Source: Amphichorda felina (Eukaryota; Ascomycota; Sordariomycetes; Hypocreales; Bionectriaceae). Taken from it: a stretch of DNA of 64,000 bases. The position numbers and the translations under genes were made by a program. The notes below the pieces were generated by a model that saw nothing but the letters and a program-made list of their open reading frames with translations, searched no databases and was not told the origin of the DNA. The DNA is taken from positions 279,393 through 343,392 of the forward strand of contig JAEMHR010000016.1 in the NCBI GenBank assembly GCA_016490725.1. Direction: 5' to 3'. How positions within the stretch are numbered: position 1 is the first letter of the stretch; every line of letters starts with the position of its first letter. This document shows positions 21,766 through 34,386 of this stretch, piece after piece.

Positions 21766-23198
21766 TTAGAGCAGGAGCCCAGTCTTTCTAAACATCTCGA
21801 AGCTCTCCAGCCAGCCTTGCACCGGGTCAATATCCCCTTCAAACCCCGTCTCCCTCAGCTTCCTCAGACTCATTTGCCGGTCAAACGTTAGCCAGTAACC
21901 CACACTGTCCAGCTGCCGGCTGCCAGCTCCCACACCTGCACTACTTGCTTTTGGGCGCCCGCACTGATCGAATATGCCTTTGTACTTGGCGACATAGTCT
22001 CCAGGGGTCAGGGGTAAGGTCGTCCCAGGAAGCTCGCCAACCTTTAAGGCGTTGATCCCCGGGGGTTCTAGGTTCTCCTCGGCTGGCTGTACACCTACCA
22101 AGCCGAACCATCCCGCCAACTGCGGCCAGATCTTGCCGTATTGTGACGGCGTCTGATTATCAGCTATATTGAATAGTTGCCCGCCCCCGCAAGTGTCGGG
22201 GTGTAGAGACGCGTATATCAGAAAACGAGAGATTTTCTTGCTGGATACAGGGGAGAACAAAGAGTTGGCACCAGCCGCGTTGCCGGGAAATGGTATTTCA
22301 ACAGGACCCGCTTCAGCATGTGTAGCGGCCGGCCCGATGCCGTGGTTATAGGCATACAGAGACAGATACTGGGCCCAATGCAGAGCCAAACTGAATTGTG
22401 AACCATTGGGGGTAAATCCAATCTTGACTGTGGTTAGCGATGCTTGATGCGTAGATCTATGCAGCAAAATCATGGGGCGAAAGCTCACTGTAGCGTCCGG
22501 GCAGACCTCGCACCACGTCCATTTCTTCCCTTTGGAAGCTGAGTGCAGAAGCTCACGGTATGCTGGATACACTACCGTTTTGGCGTAGTCGGGAGGCAGG
22601 TTCTTGGCCATTTCCTCATTCAATGGGGGCCTGAATGTGCCTCCAGGGACGTAAATCCCATATCCCTATTTGATCAGCACGCAATCCCAAGACCCCCACA
22701 CACTCAAGAACACCTACCCGTGTCCCGCCAGCAAACGCGACAAACTTCAGGTTGGGGCTGAGCAGAGTATGAGCATCGATGACTTTCTTGAACATGCGGA
22801 GATTGGTCGCGACCTCCTCAAAGTCGTCCTCGATCGCGGTGAAGACTGTTGACGATTAGGTTGCACATGCTTACAGCTGCCTCGTAAGGTCATAATATAC
22901 TTAAGTAATAGATGTGAGTAACAGTTCCAACATCCCTCACCGCATTTTTCAAAGAATCTCCCAACGTATCGGCATCGCCGTAGCGGAGGTTAATACCCGA
23001 GACTAGCTGCAAGGCCGGCCTGTCGGGGCTAGTCTCGGGCCAGAAAGATTCGGATACGTCCAGAGGGCGGTTGGTGATGGCGGTGACCTTTGAGAATGAA
23101 CCAGGGCTGGGGTAAGAATGCAAGAGCTGGTCAACGATAGACCAGCCAATGAGGCCAGAGGCGCCAAAAACGATCGCGTGATTCGAGCTATGAACCAT
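21766..23198 (-). CDS. PRISE-like SDR (progesterone 5-beta-reductase/iridoid-synthase family)
   Basis: Four exons (22901-23198, 22718-22845, 22489-22665, 21766-22422) give 419 residues. The N-terminus has the NADPH Rossmann motif GASGLIGWS, then 'ITNRPLD' with the Arg expected to favour NADPH. Later come 'THIYYL', 'FAGGTRGYGIY' and 'WCEVCPDAT' joined to 'IGFTPNGSQFSLALH', matching the 'W...RP..I.GFSP.S' block of atypical extended SDRs. These enzymes reduce activated C=C or C=O bonds with NADPH. Fungal members occur both in general metabolism and in biosynthetic clusters. Here the neighbours do not reveal a substrate. The region is cytosolic by absence of a signal peptide. Confidence 0.85.
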
Positions 23199-24115
23199 CT
23201 TAAACAGCGGTGATCAATTGAGACGAAGGAGTGCTTTGGTCCTGCCAAGCTTCTACTGGCTTCTTTTGTACTATAAATCTACTGGACTTCGTCTTCTCAG
23301 CAAAGACGTTCCCATAATGAGTCATGGTGAGGGTGCCAACGTTTGCGGGATGACTCCATGGGATGCATAGGATGCATATTGAGATAACGGAATCCACTAG
23401 ACGCTCGACGATGGTTCTTTATTCACCGGAACTATTCACTCCATTAAAGCCAATTAAAAACACCTTCCCCCAAGAAACAAGACTTCCAGGACTCCAAACT
23501 ACTTGGTGATGCGCCGTGGTTAAAAAGGGAGCCCCAATGCATCATGTCGCTGTTTGCTACATGCCCACCTGGCAACCCTTTACTGTATATACCTAGCCCC
23601 TGTATGGATTAGCTGCCAGCCCTAGTTGCTGTTAAAGATGTTATTCAAATATATCATATAGATTCGATCTCCTCATCGGCTTACGTGCCTTGGGAGTGCA
23701 TCTTACCTAGATATTGCTTGTTCTACAAAGATGATAGGGGTGCGCTCAAGTCTGGCTGTCAGGGAACTTCGTAGTCTCATGTTCCGTAGATAGATCGGGA
23801 ACTTCTCCATCACACCGATGGCCTCTTCATTTTCTTGTAGTCTGGTCGTTAAGATCGGATTCATGAATCATAGTCTATTAATAATATGCCCATATCGCTG
23901 TGCCCAGTGGTTTACGATGCCCTACATATTAACTCCTTTCGCCGTCACGTGCCAGGCAGCCACCTTTGGGGCCAGACGCGTGTTAAATCGCAATATCGCT
24001 AAAGATATTCCATAGCCGAAATATTTTCCCAGTATCTAGCTCTGCCAGAACAAAATTACATCAGCTTCTCCAGCTGGTCTATCAAACAAAGTAAAAGATG
24101 AGACAATGATCCCAT
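23199..24115. other. Intergenic region
   Basis: About 920 bp upstream of the PRISE-like gene and downstream of the conserved gene ending at 24116. I see no ORF worth calling; the part nearest 23200 should hold the PRISE-like promoter. Confidence 0.4.
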
Positions 24116-25570
24116 TCAGCAGGCAGCTATTGCGCTGTCAGGTCGCAGCGGGCTACCTGGATGTTGCACTGAGTGTCTACGATTGAAGATGTTTTGCATC
24201 AGAGACCGCGGGCTGGCGCTGTGGAGGTCGATCGAGGGGGCTCGATGAACTATGCTGTAATGCTTCTTCTTGACCTGCCACAGGTCCTTGATGCAATCAT
24301 CAACCATGGCGATGAGGCCAGTGGCAACGAGGACGCTAACAACTTAAGTCAGTATTCATCGGCTGAAACGGTCAGGGAGCACAACTTACTCGGCCACATC
24401 TGTTACGGCGTCAACAATGGTTTCGTCGCTGATCCACATGTGACATGGAGGAATCCAGCCACCGACCTTCTTGTCTGTTTTGATTTGGTTTGGACTCCTT
24501 GAATCTGGGTTGATGTGAGCCACGGGGGATCCATGCCCATCGCGAACAAGATGGAAAGACGTAGTGCCGAGGTTTTTGTCGTACACTCGTTTCCAGGCGT
24601 AAGTGTGACCCCACCACTCAAACTCATAGCGTATTGAGTTCCTTCCCTCGTGGCGGGTGATGTCGACCCGAGCGTAGTTGCTGAACTCAAGTTTGATTGA
24701 ATTTGTAGGGACCAGTGTCGATGCTGGTGGTGGTGGCTTATCGCTGGACCATGAGTCGGTCCGCATGCGCATAGACCGGATGGATACCGTGTCCCAGGAT
24801 GACGAGGCTGCACTGCTGCCGGTTGAGGGACGCTTCATGGACGAAGACCCAATACTCGACCGACGGAAGGGCATCTTGAGGGAATGGATGGCGTTTGAGA
24901 CGGAACGCTGGATTGCGGGGCCGGAGACAGGCCTCGGCTGACCATAAGCTCGCTTTGAATTGCATACTTCCCGGCCAGAGTCACGGCAATACCGACGGAA
25001 TGAGAACTCGCGTCGAGCCAAGTCGTGCATTCGGAGGTGGAAGAGCTGGACCGTGATAGGACGGCGGCCGGTGCAAGGAACGACGGTGTCGACTCGAAGG
25101 TTCATGTTCCCATCCGGGGTCAAGTCATCGTGACGGATAGATAGCCGATCTAGCGATGGGAAAAGTCGACCAAAGGCTTCGGGAGTTGAGGGTCGGACGA
25201 GAGGGTCGATGATGGACGCTTGATACGGGGGCAAGACGGCTGGTATGTCCTCCTCTGTAGGGGCGGGTACGTCGTCATAGTCGCCATCGTCGACGTGTTC
25301 TAGCGACGCGGAGTCGGAGAAGACGGAGCTGTAGGTCTCGGAGGAGGCAGAAGGGAGATTGGAGTCAAGAGAGCAAGTGCGGTAGAATGTCATGTCTTCC
25401 TCCTCCTCTTCGTGATTGGGTACCCGCTGTAAACTCTTTCCGGAGCGATATGATATAGGGTCTGTGGAGCGGGTCTGGTAGGAGGAGTATGAGCTGTGGG
25501 CAGAGTCTGAGGATGAGCTGCAATCTTCAGACCTGGTGATATGATGTCGTTGATGAGATTGAGTGTTCAT
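24116..25570 (-). CDS. Conserved ascomycete protein of unknown function
   Basis: Two exons (24390-25570 and 24116-24335) give 466 residues. The first half is Ser-rich and acidic and looks disordered (SSSSDSAHSSYSSYQ, then an EEEEED run). The second half is ordered: 'IKLEFSNYARVDITRHEGRN', 'YEFEWWGHTYAWKR', 'SFHLVRD', 'KVGGWIPPCHMWISDE' and, across the splice, a helix ending 'GLIAMVDDCIKDLW'. I remember this arrangement as a conserved hypothetical in Pezizomycotina, with no assigned role. The aromatic beta-strand block recalls Tubby-C/LURP-one folds, but that is a guess. No signal peptide or membrane segment. Confidence 0.8.
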
Positions 25571-28500
25571 GATGTGCGTCGGGTAGAAGGTTGTGTCTGG
25601 GATGGGGGAGGATTAATGTACAACAAGACTAGGGGATACAATATTAAGACATCAGTCAGATGTGTTAGGCAGTGATGAGTAGGTTGACACGAGTCAATGA
25701 TGATCAGGCAGGATGCCGAACGAGGGAAATGACGGGGGATATATCCTCACTTGAGTGATTCACCCACGAGACAGAGGCCAGACAAGCGGGCAATGTCGTG
25801 TTGTATGTATGCCTGGCGCAAAGCACAAGCAGGCATGGGGGCATGGGTAACATGGCCCTATAAGTCCCGGTCCTTGTCCTTGTGTCGTGGTGTTGTGGTG
25901 TGGTCCACGACTCCGAGAAGCTAGGAGGGGGCTTGGGCATTCCCACGAGACGCCTCGTGATAATCGTGGCAACCCCAGCATGGGCCTGATCAGGAAAGGG
26001 CGCAAAAGGTGCGGCCGCGTGTCCGCCAACAGCACTGCATTGCGCTTCACTCGGGGGGATGGAAGGAGGGTCGGCCTATCCGGTTCGAGATCACCACCTG
26101 GAAAAGCCCGGGAGAAAGGGAAGCAAAGTGTGGTGTAGCGTGGCTGCGTGGGGGGAACAGGGAGCTGCTTGGAGGTGCCTGGAGTCACTCTTGTTGTCAA
26201 CCTCCACCACTAGTCAGTTCCGTAGGTCACGCCACTGCTGACCAACAGAATACCAGTCATGGAACTGGTCCCTTGGCCGACAGGTGACGATACGACTTGT
26301 TAAGCGCTGGGGTTTCCAGGTGACTCGTGTACTATGTAGCGTACGAGCGTCGGCCACTTGGCCCCCAGGGCATGTCGCCTTCGTGTCTTGCTGCCCATCG
26401 CGAAGCCTACCTCGCAGTCAGTCTCGGCAGTGTCGCCTCGTTGTCCATCGCTCCATTGCTGGTCAATCAAGCATGTCGGATTGGTGGGAGCGCAGCGTCA
26501 AACAGAGTCGATCTATCATCTGGCAGACTCCCATCCGTCCGCGGTGGGACGCCTGGATCATTCAACCGAGGACGGCATAATATCCTCGGTGATGATGATG
26601 GTCATGGCGCAGCCGTCGAAAATGCAAAGCAGGAGTTTTCTATATTCGACGGTGACGGAGACCGGAGACCGGCGTGATCAGAGAGAGTTGGCGGTGAAAA
26701 TCGCCTGACCTGTGCACGCTGGCTGTCGCTCCTTCCCCGACTTCACCCGTGCCTGCTCAACTTCACGTGTTGGCCACATGACCTAATCATCTCCACGAAC
26801 AGGGCAGTTGCCAGAGTCTCCTGCCAGCTTCCAGATTTTTCCATTCCAAATTTGCCATCATCGCCTTCGCCCTCGCGCGCTGGCATGCTGGACAGCATGC
26901 TGTACAGGTACTAATGTACTCGAGCCCAAACACTGAGGTGTATCCATACTCGACACCGATTGCGCCGCCACCGGCCGCTCAGCCTGTATTATGGCCCACC
27001 ACCATTACCAACAGCTATCATCATGCCCCCGATCGACCCAATCCCGCGACGTTGAAGCCCAACGCAACCCAAAGTACCCCCCACGATAGCCTAGAGCTCC
27101 CTCGAGCTTCCAAGGCTTCAGGTCCATTGGCCAAGCAGAGCTCTGCGGGAGCTCCCACCTCTTCTGCTTCATTGCTACGCCGTCCATAGCAAAAATCAGG
27201 CACAGCGTGTCAGCAACCAGCCTCACAGGACAGGGCCCTGTAACCGCATGCATCCTACGACTGCACATGTATGCACCCAGACCCCTCTAAGCAAGCTAAG
27301 GGAGCTCCCACAGCCATCTGTCAGCTCCCCATTCGCCTCCCGATGGCCAATGCTCCATCTTGCTCCATCTTACTTTTTCCTCTCTCTCTTCGCCTTCTCC
27401 GTCTTTGGCATCTCTGCGACAAAATTGAACTCACTGTATGCAGGGCCCAGGCCAAGGACAGGGCCAGAGATCGAACGAACAGCTTGTCCAGCTTCGCCCT
27501 GCATCATTTTACCCACGTATTCGGTGCTGATGTAGTCATTCTGTCAGGCATCATCACGACTAGGGGGGAACCATGTGTCGTGGCATCCGAGGCTTATTAT
27601 TGGGATTTTATTCTGCCGCGCTTTGCTGTGCACTGAAGCGAGGCCACTCAGTCCCTGCGGAAGCTCACCACATCTCCAGATGCATATGCATCTCCAACAC
27701 GATCATCACAGGCCGCCATGCTGGCATCTACGTTTCCTGCGACCCATGATGCGGGCATTCTTGTGCGGCAGGTTCCCCGCGTCTTCTGCGGGTTGGAGGC
27801 ATCAGCGACGTAAGACAGCGTCTCCCGCGTCCTGCGCGACCCCAAGAAACGTTTAGCCTTCCTGCGTCGACGGCAACTTGACAAACTTTGGTGCCGACGT
27901 CGGCAACCCGACCTAACGGTTGGGCCCGTGTGGCACCTCTGCTACCGTGCCGTCCCTAAAACGATAGTCGTTTAGCAACGGTATATCGGCACAACGACCT
28001 GTCAAGTGCTATTGACCGCTACTGATGTGGATATTCTCCAAGTGATGCCGAATCCGAGTCCCTTCCAACGATTGGCATAATGGCTGGCGACATGTGCATC
28101 TCCGCCCGTTAGCACGATAAGGGGACAAAATGCCCCATGCCATTGGACTCCCACGCCTGTCTCCCACTCAACCTCACATTTGAACTTGAAAGATTTTGTA
28201 GAAAGACCAGGCCCCACGTGGGAGTACTACTGGCTTGCATTGCGAGATTTCAGACGAGTTGGCTAGTAAGCTTCCTTAGACTCCTCATTGCCTTCTCTAC
28301 GACTTCACGGCGTGGGGGGCGGATGCCTAGCTTGGTCTCATGTACGAGTGCCTGGCCTCATGGAGCTCGGGGTCTCATGCCAAGCGTCTTTGTTATCTCG
28401 CGAGTCTCAGTTCATTCAAGTAGCGCAATCCGGGGTTACTCCAAGTCCTCGCGCCTCGCCTCTATTTCTCGGGAAGCCGTACCATGTAACCATCCTCTCC

Positions 28501-28877
28501 TATTGAGTCACTTGGCGCTGCGACACCGTTTATTTCCCCTTTTGGGTCACTGCATCACTTGTTTTACTTCATGGAGTCGCCGGCAACTAGAAGCGGGTTG
28601 TACGAGGAACCAGAATTCAGCAAGTTGGGCTACGAATACTACGTCCAAAGTCACTTCACTACCAGAACCCCCCCGCAAGCACAGAAGGGGGGGGAGGGGG
28701 GCGAAAGTGACTCATAAAGTCCAGAGCCTCACAAAGAACAGACTCGTAGAATTCAGTTTTGAATGCTCAGCCGATGATGGTAAATACTTTCGATTACGAC
28801 GAGCCGTAAATGCATCGTGACCATGTCAGTGAATAGGTAACCTACTGGATCGAACGGAGTAAACAGCTGCATACACG
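25571..28877. other. Long gene-free intergenic region
   Basis: About 3.3 kb upstream of the conserved gene at 24116-25570 and downstream of BBC1. Several ORFs of 90-230 codons exist on both strands, but their composition (Arg/Ser/Cys/His-rich, no motifs, overlapping frames) looks non-coding. The part at 25.6-26.2 kb should carry a long promoter or 5' UTR. A G-run is present near 28685-28700. An RNA gene cannot be excluded. Confidence 0.4.
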
Positions 28878-28910
28878 CAAACAACAACAACAACAACAAC
28901 AACAGCAACA
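28878..28910. repeat. CAA trinucleotide microsatellite
   Basis: A perfect CAA/ACA tract of about nine units sits about 90 bp beyond the BBC1 stop codon, in its probable 3' UTR. Confidence 0.85.
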
Positions 28911-28998
28911 CATCATATCTCCCTTACCACATTCTGCTCTCTGCATACTCCCACACTGGTGGCAGCGGAATAGCTCCTTGGTTCTTCGCCCAGCACCA

Positions 28999-31900
28999 CT
29001 ATGCTTGAGTATTCCACCCGACCCAGCTCCGAGGCATGACACGCCAGATCTTGACCTCGCCACTGCGGAGGTCATCGAGCTTAAAGCTCTCCATCTTGAC
29101 TTTCTTGCTCTCACGTCCCTGCTCCCATGCTCGCACCTTCTTCTTGGTACCGTCCCATTCGGCCACGATGGCTACGTGGTCCGGCTTGCCCACCTCGACC
29201 GAGTATTTAGCATGCATGGCACCGTGCTTGCCCTGAAACCTGGCGTTGCGGATGGACATGATGTCACCTGGGCGGATCATGTCGTTTTGTTGTGTCGATG
29301 CGTTGGCCATGTTGGAGTACACGAGCGCGCCGTATGACCGAGTGCCCACTGGGCGGAGTGCATCCTTGAAAGGTCGGAGCAGCTCTAGCACCAACCCAGC
29401 CGGGGTGCCGTCTGCTACCACGGTATCCTTCTTCGCGCTCGCCATCTCTGAGATGGGGCGCCCGAACCTTTCGTAATAATCTTCCATCTGGTCCTGGCGC
29501 AAAGGTCGCGGCGGGGGCTCATGCCGCTGGTCGAGCTCCACATTGGAAGCGTCATAGGGGTCGTAGCGCGCAGTCAGGATAGTCTGAGAATAGTCCTGGA
29601 ATAGGATCCAGATCTCCCGCGTGATGATCGTCTTAGCTCCCTGATTAGTGGTAGTGGACTCGTCACACTCGAAGAAAATGTCTCTCCTGCCCTGCAGCAC
29701 TGGCGGCACCTGGTTGGCCTGTTTGAACCATCCGCTCTGCACCCCCAGGTCAATATCGGTCGCAATGAATTCTGATTCCCCAGTAGGACGCTGTATATCC
29801 ACAGAGCGTCTGTTACTCATGCTCTTCCTCCCCACGTCGAGTGACGGACGGCCGCGGCCACCGGGGGTGTGAGGCGGGGCCCAGCGCTCAGGCGGTGACT
29901 GACTAGATTGGGGGTCAGGGAAGTAAGCCTCCTCCTCAATTTTGGGTGTCTTATGCGAGTATCCAGGGGTAGCTCCAGAATAGCTGTACGGATCGTACTC
30001 CTCCTGAGCTGGCGACGGAGAAGGGAGGTCCTTGGAGGGAGGTGGCGGTGGCGGGGCCGCTCGAGCAAAGTCTACTGAGCGACGCTTAGACTCGGGCGGA
30101 GGGGGCGGTTGAGTCGGAATGGGAGGTGGGATTGCCCTCGGAGGTGGAGACGTGGGAATAGGGGGAGGGATAGCCTGGGGGGCTTCTGTGGGGGACTGGA
30201 GCGAGTTTTCCTCTTGGCTGGAATCGCGCGCGTGTGCTTTCAACGCATCCTTGTGAGGCACGGAAGAGGCAATATCAGTGTCATAGTCACCCTCGTACTC
30301 TGACGCTTCGCCTTCATTTTCCTCGCCCGCCTGGGGAGGCCGTGACGGTACCCCCACAGGTGGCTGCATATCCGCTGTGGACTGTCTGCTCAGGCCCCCA
30401 GGTCCAGGTGGAGGGGGAGGGGGTGGCCGACTGGACGCTGGAGGCGGTATTGGTGCTGCTCCCGGGATCGGGGGAGGCGGCCGGCTACTCCGCTTACTTG
30501 TCGTCGTCGTGGGAGATACAGGTGGAGCATCTTCAGCCCGAGGCGAAAGAGGCGGAGAGCGAAGCGGCAAATTGGGAGCTTGCGACGGCTGCGGCGGCTG
30601 AGGGGGCAGGCGAGGCGGCAGAGGAGCCGGAGCAGCAGTACTGTCGGGGCCTTTTGCGGCGGCTGAGAGCTCGTCATCAGAGACAGAGCCTTCTGTTGGT
30701 GTATGAAGAGTACCGGGAGGGGCCGGAGGAGGCGGACGTGCTTGGATTCTGTTAACGTGAGATTTTATAATTGAGTGTGCTTGACTACTTACCTTCTGAT
30801 GGAACAGGAGGAGGGGCCGGGCGGCTACCAGGCACTGGCGGAGGCGGGCTCATAGGATTCTGAGAGGCTAGGCGGAGTGTTAACAACATCCAAAAGGGTC
30901 GATATGTATGGATACTTACTAGTGGGAGCAGGAGTCAGGGATGGAGTGGTCTCGTCGTCATCCTCTTCCGCCTCCAGTTCGTCCCCGAGTTGTCGTGCTG
31001 GGACCGGGGGCGGGGGAGCTCGTGCAGCAGGCACCGGCTCATTCTCTTCCGCGCGAGCTGCCTCCTCCGATTTCCTGGGGCCGCCCATTCCCGGCAGGGC
31101 CATCAAGGTCGGGACAGGCGGGGCCGCTTGAGGAACGGGTGCAGGTTCCTGTGGCTCCTCCTCAACAGGCGCTGATGCCGAGCTCTTCTTCTTCTTAGAC
31201 GGCCCAGCACCGGCGGCTGGAACAGGCATTCCAAACATACCGTGGAACCCCATTCCGCCACTCATCTTGGCCATGCGCGCCCGGAGCTCTTCTTTACGCT
31301 TAACCTCAGGGTCGACTTCCTCCTCTTCCTCGTCCTCCTCTTCTTCTTCCTTCTCCTCTTCACCAGCACCTTGCGCCTGTTCTGCTGTATCCCGTGGAGG
31401 AAGACTGGGGGCAGAGGGTGGTACTACTGGCGCACGAGCAACTGGACGCGACGGTTCGTCGTTGTCCTCACGCTCTGTCGTATCGTCCTGTCCTTCAGTA
31501 GTATCGCCAGCGCCTGACATATCCGCTTCGTTGCCGTCATGGATAGACTCAGCCGGATGACCCTTGGAAGACTTTCTTCGGGAAGGTGGAGGGGCAAAAG
31601 AAGCTCCATCGTCAGTAGAGGTCCTCCTAGTCGACTCATCAATCGACATACGTCCAGGTACGGGTGGGACGAATGGGGCAGGCTCCTCCGTTTCGGCAAC
31701 TTCCTCTTCAGGTGCCGGTGCAGCTTCACTAGGCTTCTTCGGTGGCTTCTTTGGTTTCTCTTTCTTAGCTGCAGAATCGGCATGGCGCTGAGCTTGCTCC
31801 CTCTGTTGCTGCTGGAGCAGTGCGATACGTTCCTTCAGGGTTGTGGGTTTGGGCTGGTCCTCATCCTCCGCAGCCTCCGCACCTTCAGCCGGAGCCAGTC

Positions 31901-32729
31901 CCGCCTTTTCCGCCTGTTCCTTGTTCTCTGCTTCTCTCTCTTTGATTTCGGGGTCTTCATCACGCCGGTAAATCTTGGACACGGGTGCCTGCTGTGGGGG
32001 AGGGACGTAGGCGTTCCGGCTGGGCGGAGCAGCTACAAAAGGCTTCTTAATAAAGCCAACACCTCCGCCTCCGCCTCCGGCACTTAGACCACTAGGCTTG
32101 AAAGGCGCAATTGGAGGAGCGGTAGGTTTGTTGAACGCGGCGATGCGGTCCTTGAACGAGTTGCTCTTTGGCTTCTCGGTCACAGGTGGCGTGCCAGAGG
32201 GCTTGGGCTTAGAAGCCTGAGGAGACGCCGCAGCAGCCGGCTCACTAGCCTTCGTGGCTGGCACAGGCGGTGCAGGAGTCTGGGTTGGCTGCTCGACAGG
32301 CTTAGGTGGAGCGGGGACTGGCGCAGCGGCTGGTTGAGGGGGCGGGCTTTTCGCGACGGGCGCCTCGGGCTCTTGTATCTCAGGCTCAGGCTCGGGCTCG
32401 GGAGCAGGAGCTGGCTCTGGTTCGGATGTTGCAGTCGGGGGTTGAGGAGGGGGCGCCGAAGCTTGATCAGGCGAGTTGGGAGCTTCGGCCTCCTTCTTCG
32501 TACGAGTCCTGGCGGGGCGAGGGGGGGCAGTGGGTTCGATCTTCTCAACAAAGTTGCGAGGGAAGATGCCCTCCATCTTGATGCCGTTGGCATCTACGTA
32601 CTCGCCGCCGTACCAGTCTTCGTCCTCCTCGTCGGTGACGGCGATGACCTGACCGAGGTCGAAGTTGAGGTCATCCTCGTGGGGCGACGAGTAGTCGTAG
32701 AGGGCCTTGACACGGAACAGAGCAGCCAT
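28999..32729 (-). CDS. BBC1: BBC1/MTI1-type SH3 protein (myosin-I tail-interacting, actin patch)
   Basis: Three exons (30920-32729, 30793-30867, 28999-30740) give 1,208 residues, close to yeast Bbc1. I start at the ATG at 32729 (MAALFRVKALYDY), which opens an SH3 domain at about residues 4-65 (ALYDYSS, EDEDWYGGEY, GIFPRNFVE). A long Pro/Ala/Glu-rich disordered middle follows, with acidic runs and the helix 'KRKEELRARMAKMSGGMGFH'. Many polyproline tracts are present near the second and third exons. The last 270 residues form a conserved globular domain (SGWFKQANQVPPVLQGRRDI to KIWRVMPRSWVGWN). Family members bind myosin-I at endocytic actin patches and restrain Arp2/3 activation. The last intron uses the acceptor CCAAG at 30741-30745; the nearer AACAG acceptor would break the frame. 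Confidence 0.9.
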
Positions 32730-34386
32730 GGCGAGGGGATCGGGGGCGTGGCACGCCGTGCACACGCTGTTAAGCTGCTGTCTGTCTGCGGGTGACCAGG
32801 TGCGGGCTTTTGGGGGTTTCGTGGAGATGGAAATTGGTTCGCCTGCTTGTCGTAATATGGACGAAAGTCGGCTGGTGTCTGTCGAGACGGAGAGATGGAG
32901 GTGGATGTGGGGCAGTGCTGTGTCAGCTCCTGGGGGGCTTCTCTGAGAAGCTGGGCTAAAGCTGTGGGGAGGAGGCGCCGCCTTTCCGCAGCTATCCGTA
33001 GCAGGCTAACAGCTGGTGCTTTGTCTGATACCCGAGGTATCTCTCTCTAACACCACCTAAAAGAAAAGCGTCGTTCCATGGGGCAGGAGAACCCAGAGAT
33101 GATTGAATCAATAACACAGATACCAAATTCCCAATCAAGAGAAGGGGGGCGAGCAGGCCGCCAACGCTGCAGCAGAGAGGTTGTGGACGCAGCTAACGAC
33201 AGACGCGGTAGCGGATCGGCACCCACCACTGGCGACGTCAGCGCTCGCCGCCGCGTTGAGTCGCCCCAAAATCGCTCCCACCGAAACCAAAGGCAACCAG
33301 GATGATCCCACACGAGCTCTCCAACTACGGATATCAGTTGTCCATGCCTCCCAGGCAGGCCAGCTGCAGTAACACGATGTCCAATTCAAAGTTTCACATT
33401 CTATCATAGCCCCTTTCATCCGTACAGGTGCGAGTAGTGGCCAATGCGGGGAGCTTTCAAACCCTTTGTGAAACATGAAGCATGGAGGCATGTGAGTGAC
33501 GGCATCAATCCCGATGACCTAAGTCACCCTCGATTCTGTGACCCCAGAGTCTCGGACTCGCGACCCCCAGAAACGACCGACGTCTCGGATCAGCAAATCG
33601 CCACCATCTACCTGCCAATGCACGTCTTTCGAGAAGCGCGCCCTTCCCGGAGCCCACGCTCCAGGGTAGGTGGGCCAGTTCAACCGTCCACCCTATGCCT
33701 CCCTCAGCTAGGTGCTTAAGTGTGTAAATCCGAAGTAGCCGTCAATAGCACGGATGCGCATGTTGATGCTCTAGGGGATTGCAGATGGTCGGTCTGTCAG
33801 ACCTTAGCGCACAGGTGCAAAACAATCATGTGGTATGGCAATGCGACGCACGACCCCAAGCCAGCCAGACATAAAGTACTAAATTACAAACATTACTGTG
33901 CATATCGGAACCTCCGGGGCGAAACAAACGGTCAGGCCAACATTCGGCAGCCCGCAGCCAGATGAAAAGCTACCTAGAATGTTCCGGTATTGACTGTTGA
34001 TACACACCGTGTACCTGATATTACTACCTTGGTGCCACAGAACATTGTTATCCTTGACCACTCCTCTTTGTACGAGGTGTCTGTTTGTCAAGTATTGATG
34101 ATCGCTGCTACGGGTAGAACAACCCTAGTTAAATGCGAGATTATACGTGTTGGGTGAATGCTGTGGAGAATGTTGGAAGCTTGGAATCTTGAAGTTACCA
34201 AACCGTCGAACTTAAAAAGTCCAGGTAGATCCACCAAGACCATCCCACTTCTGCTCACATGCTCCACAACTTGAACGAAGCCTTCCTTCATCAGAGCCTG
34301 TCACCTTCATCAGCGTAACCTAGAACCTGCCAAATATCGGATTTAACATTTCTGCCCTCTACAATCTTAACTACACACCTCGCGCC
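32730..34386. promoter_or_regulatory. Divergent intergenic region between BBC1 and RTR1
   Basis: About 1.65 kb between divergent start codons. The ORFs here are short and unconserved. The region should hold both promoters. A pyrimidine-rich segment (34350-34384) lies just before the RTR1 ATG. Confidence 0.45.

Noticed and set aside
28137..28820. 227-codon ORF in the 25.6-28.9 kb intergenic region
   Set aside because: It has no recognisable domain, contains Ser/Arg/Leu-rich random-like sequence, and other overlapping frames are equally open.
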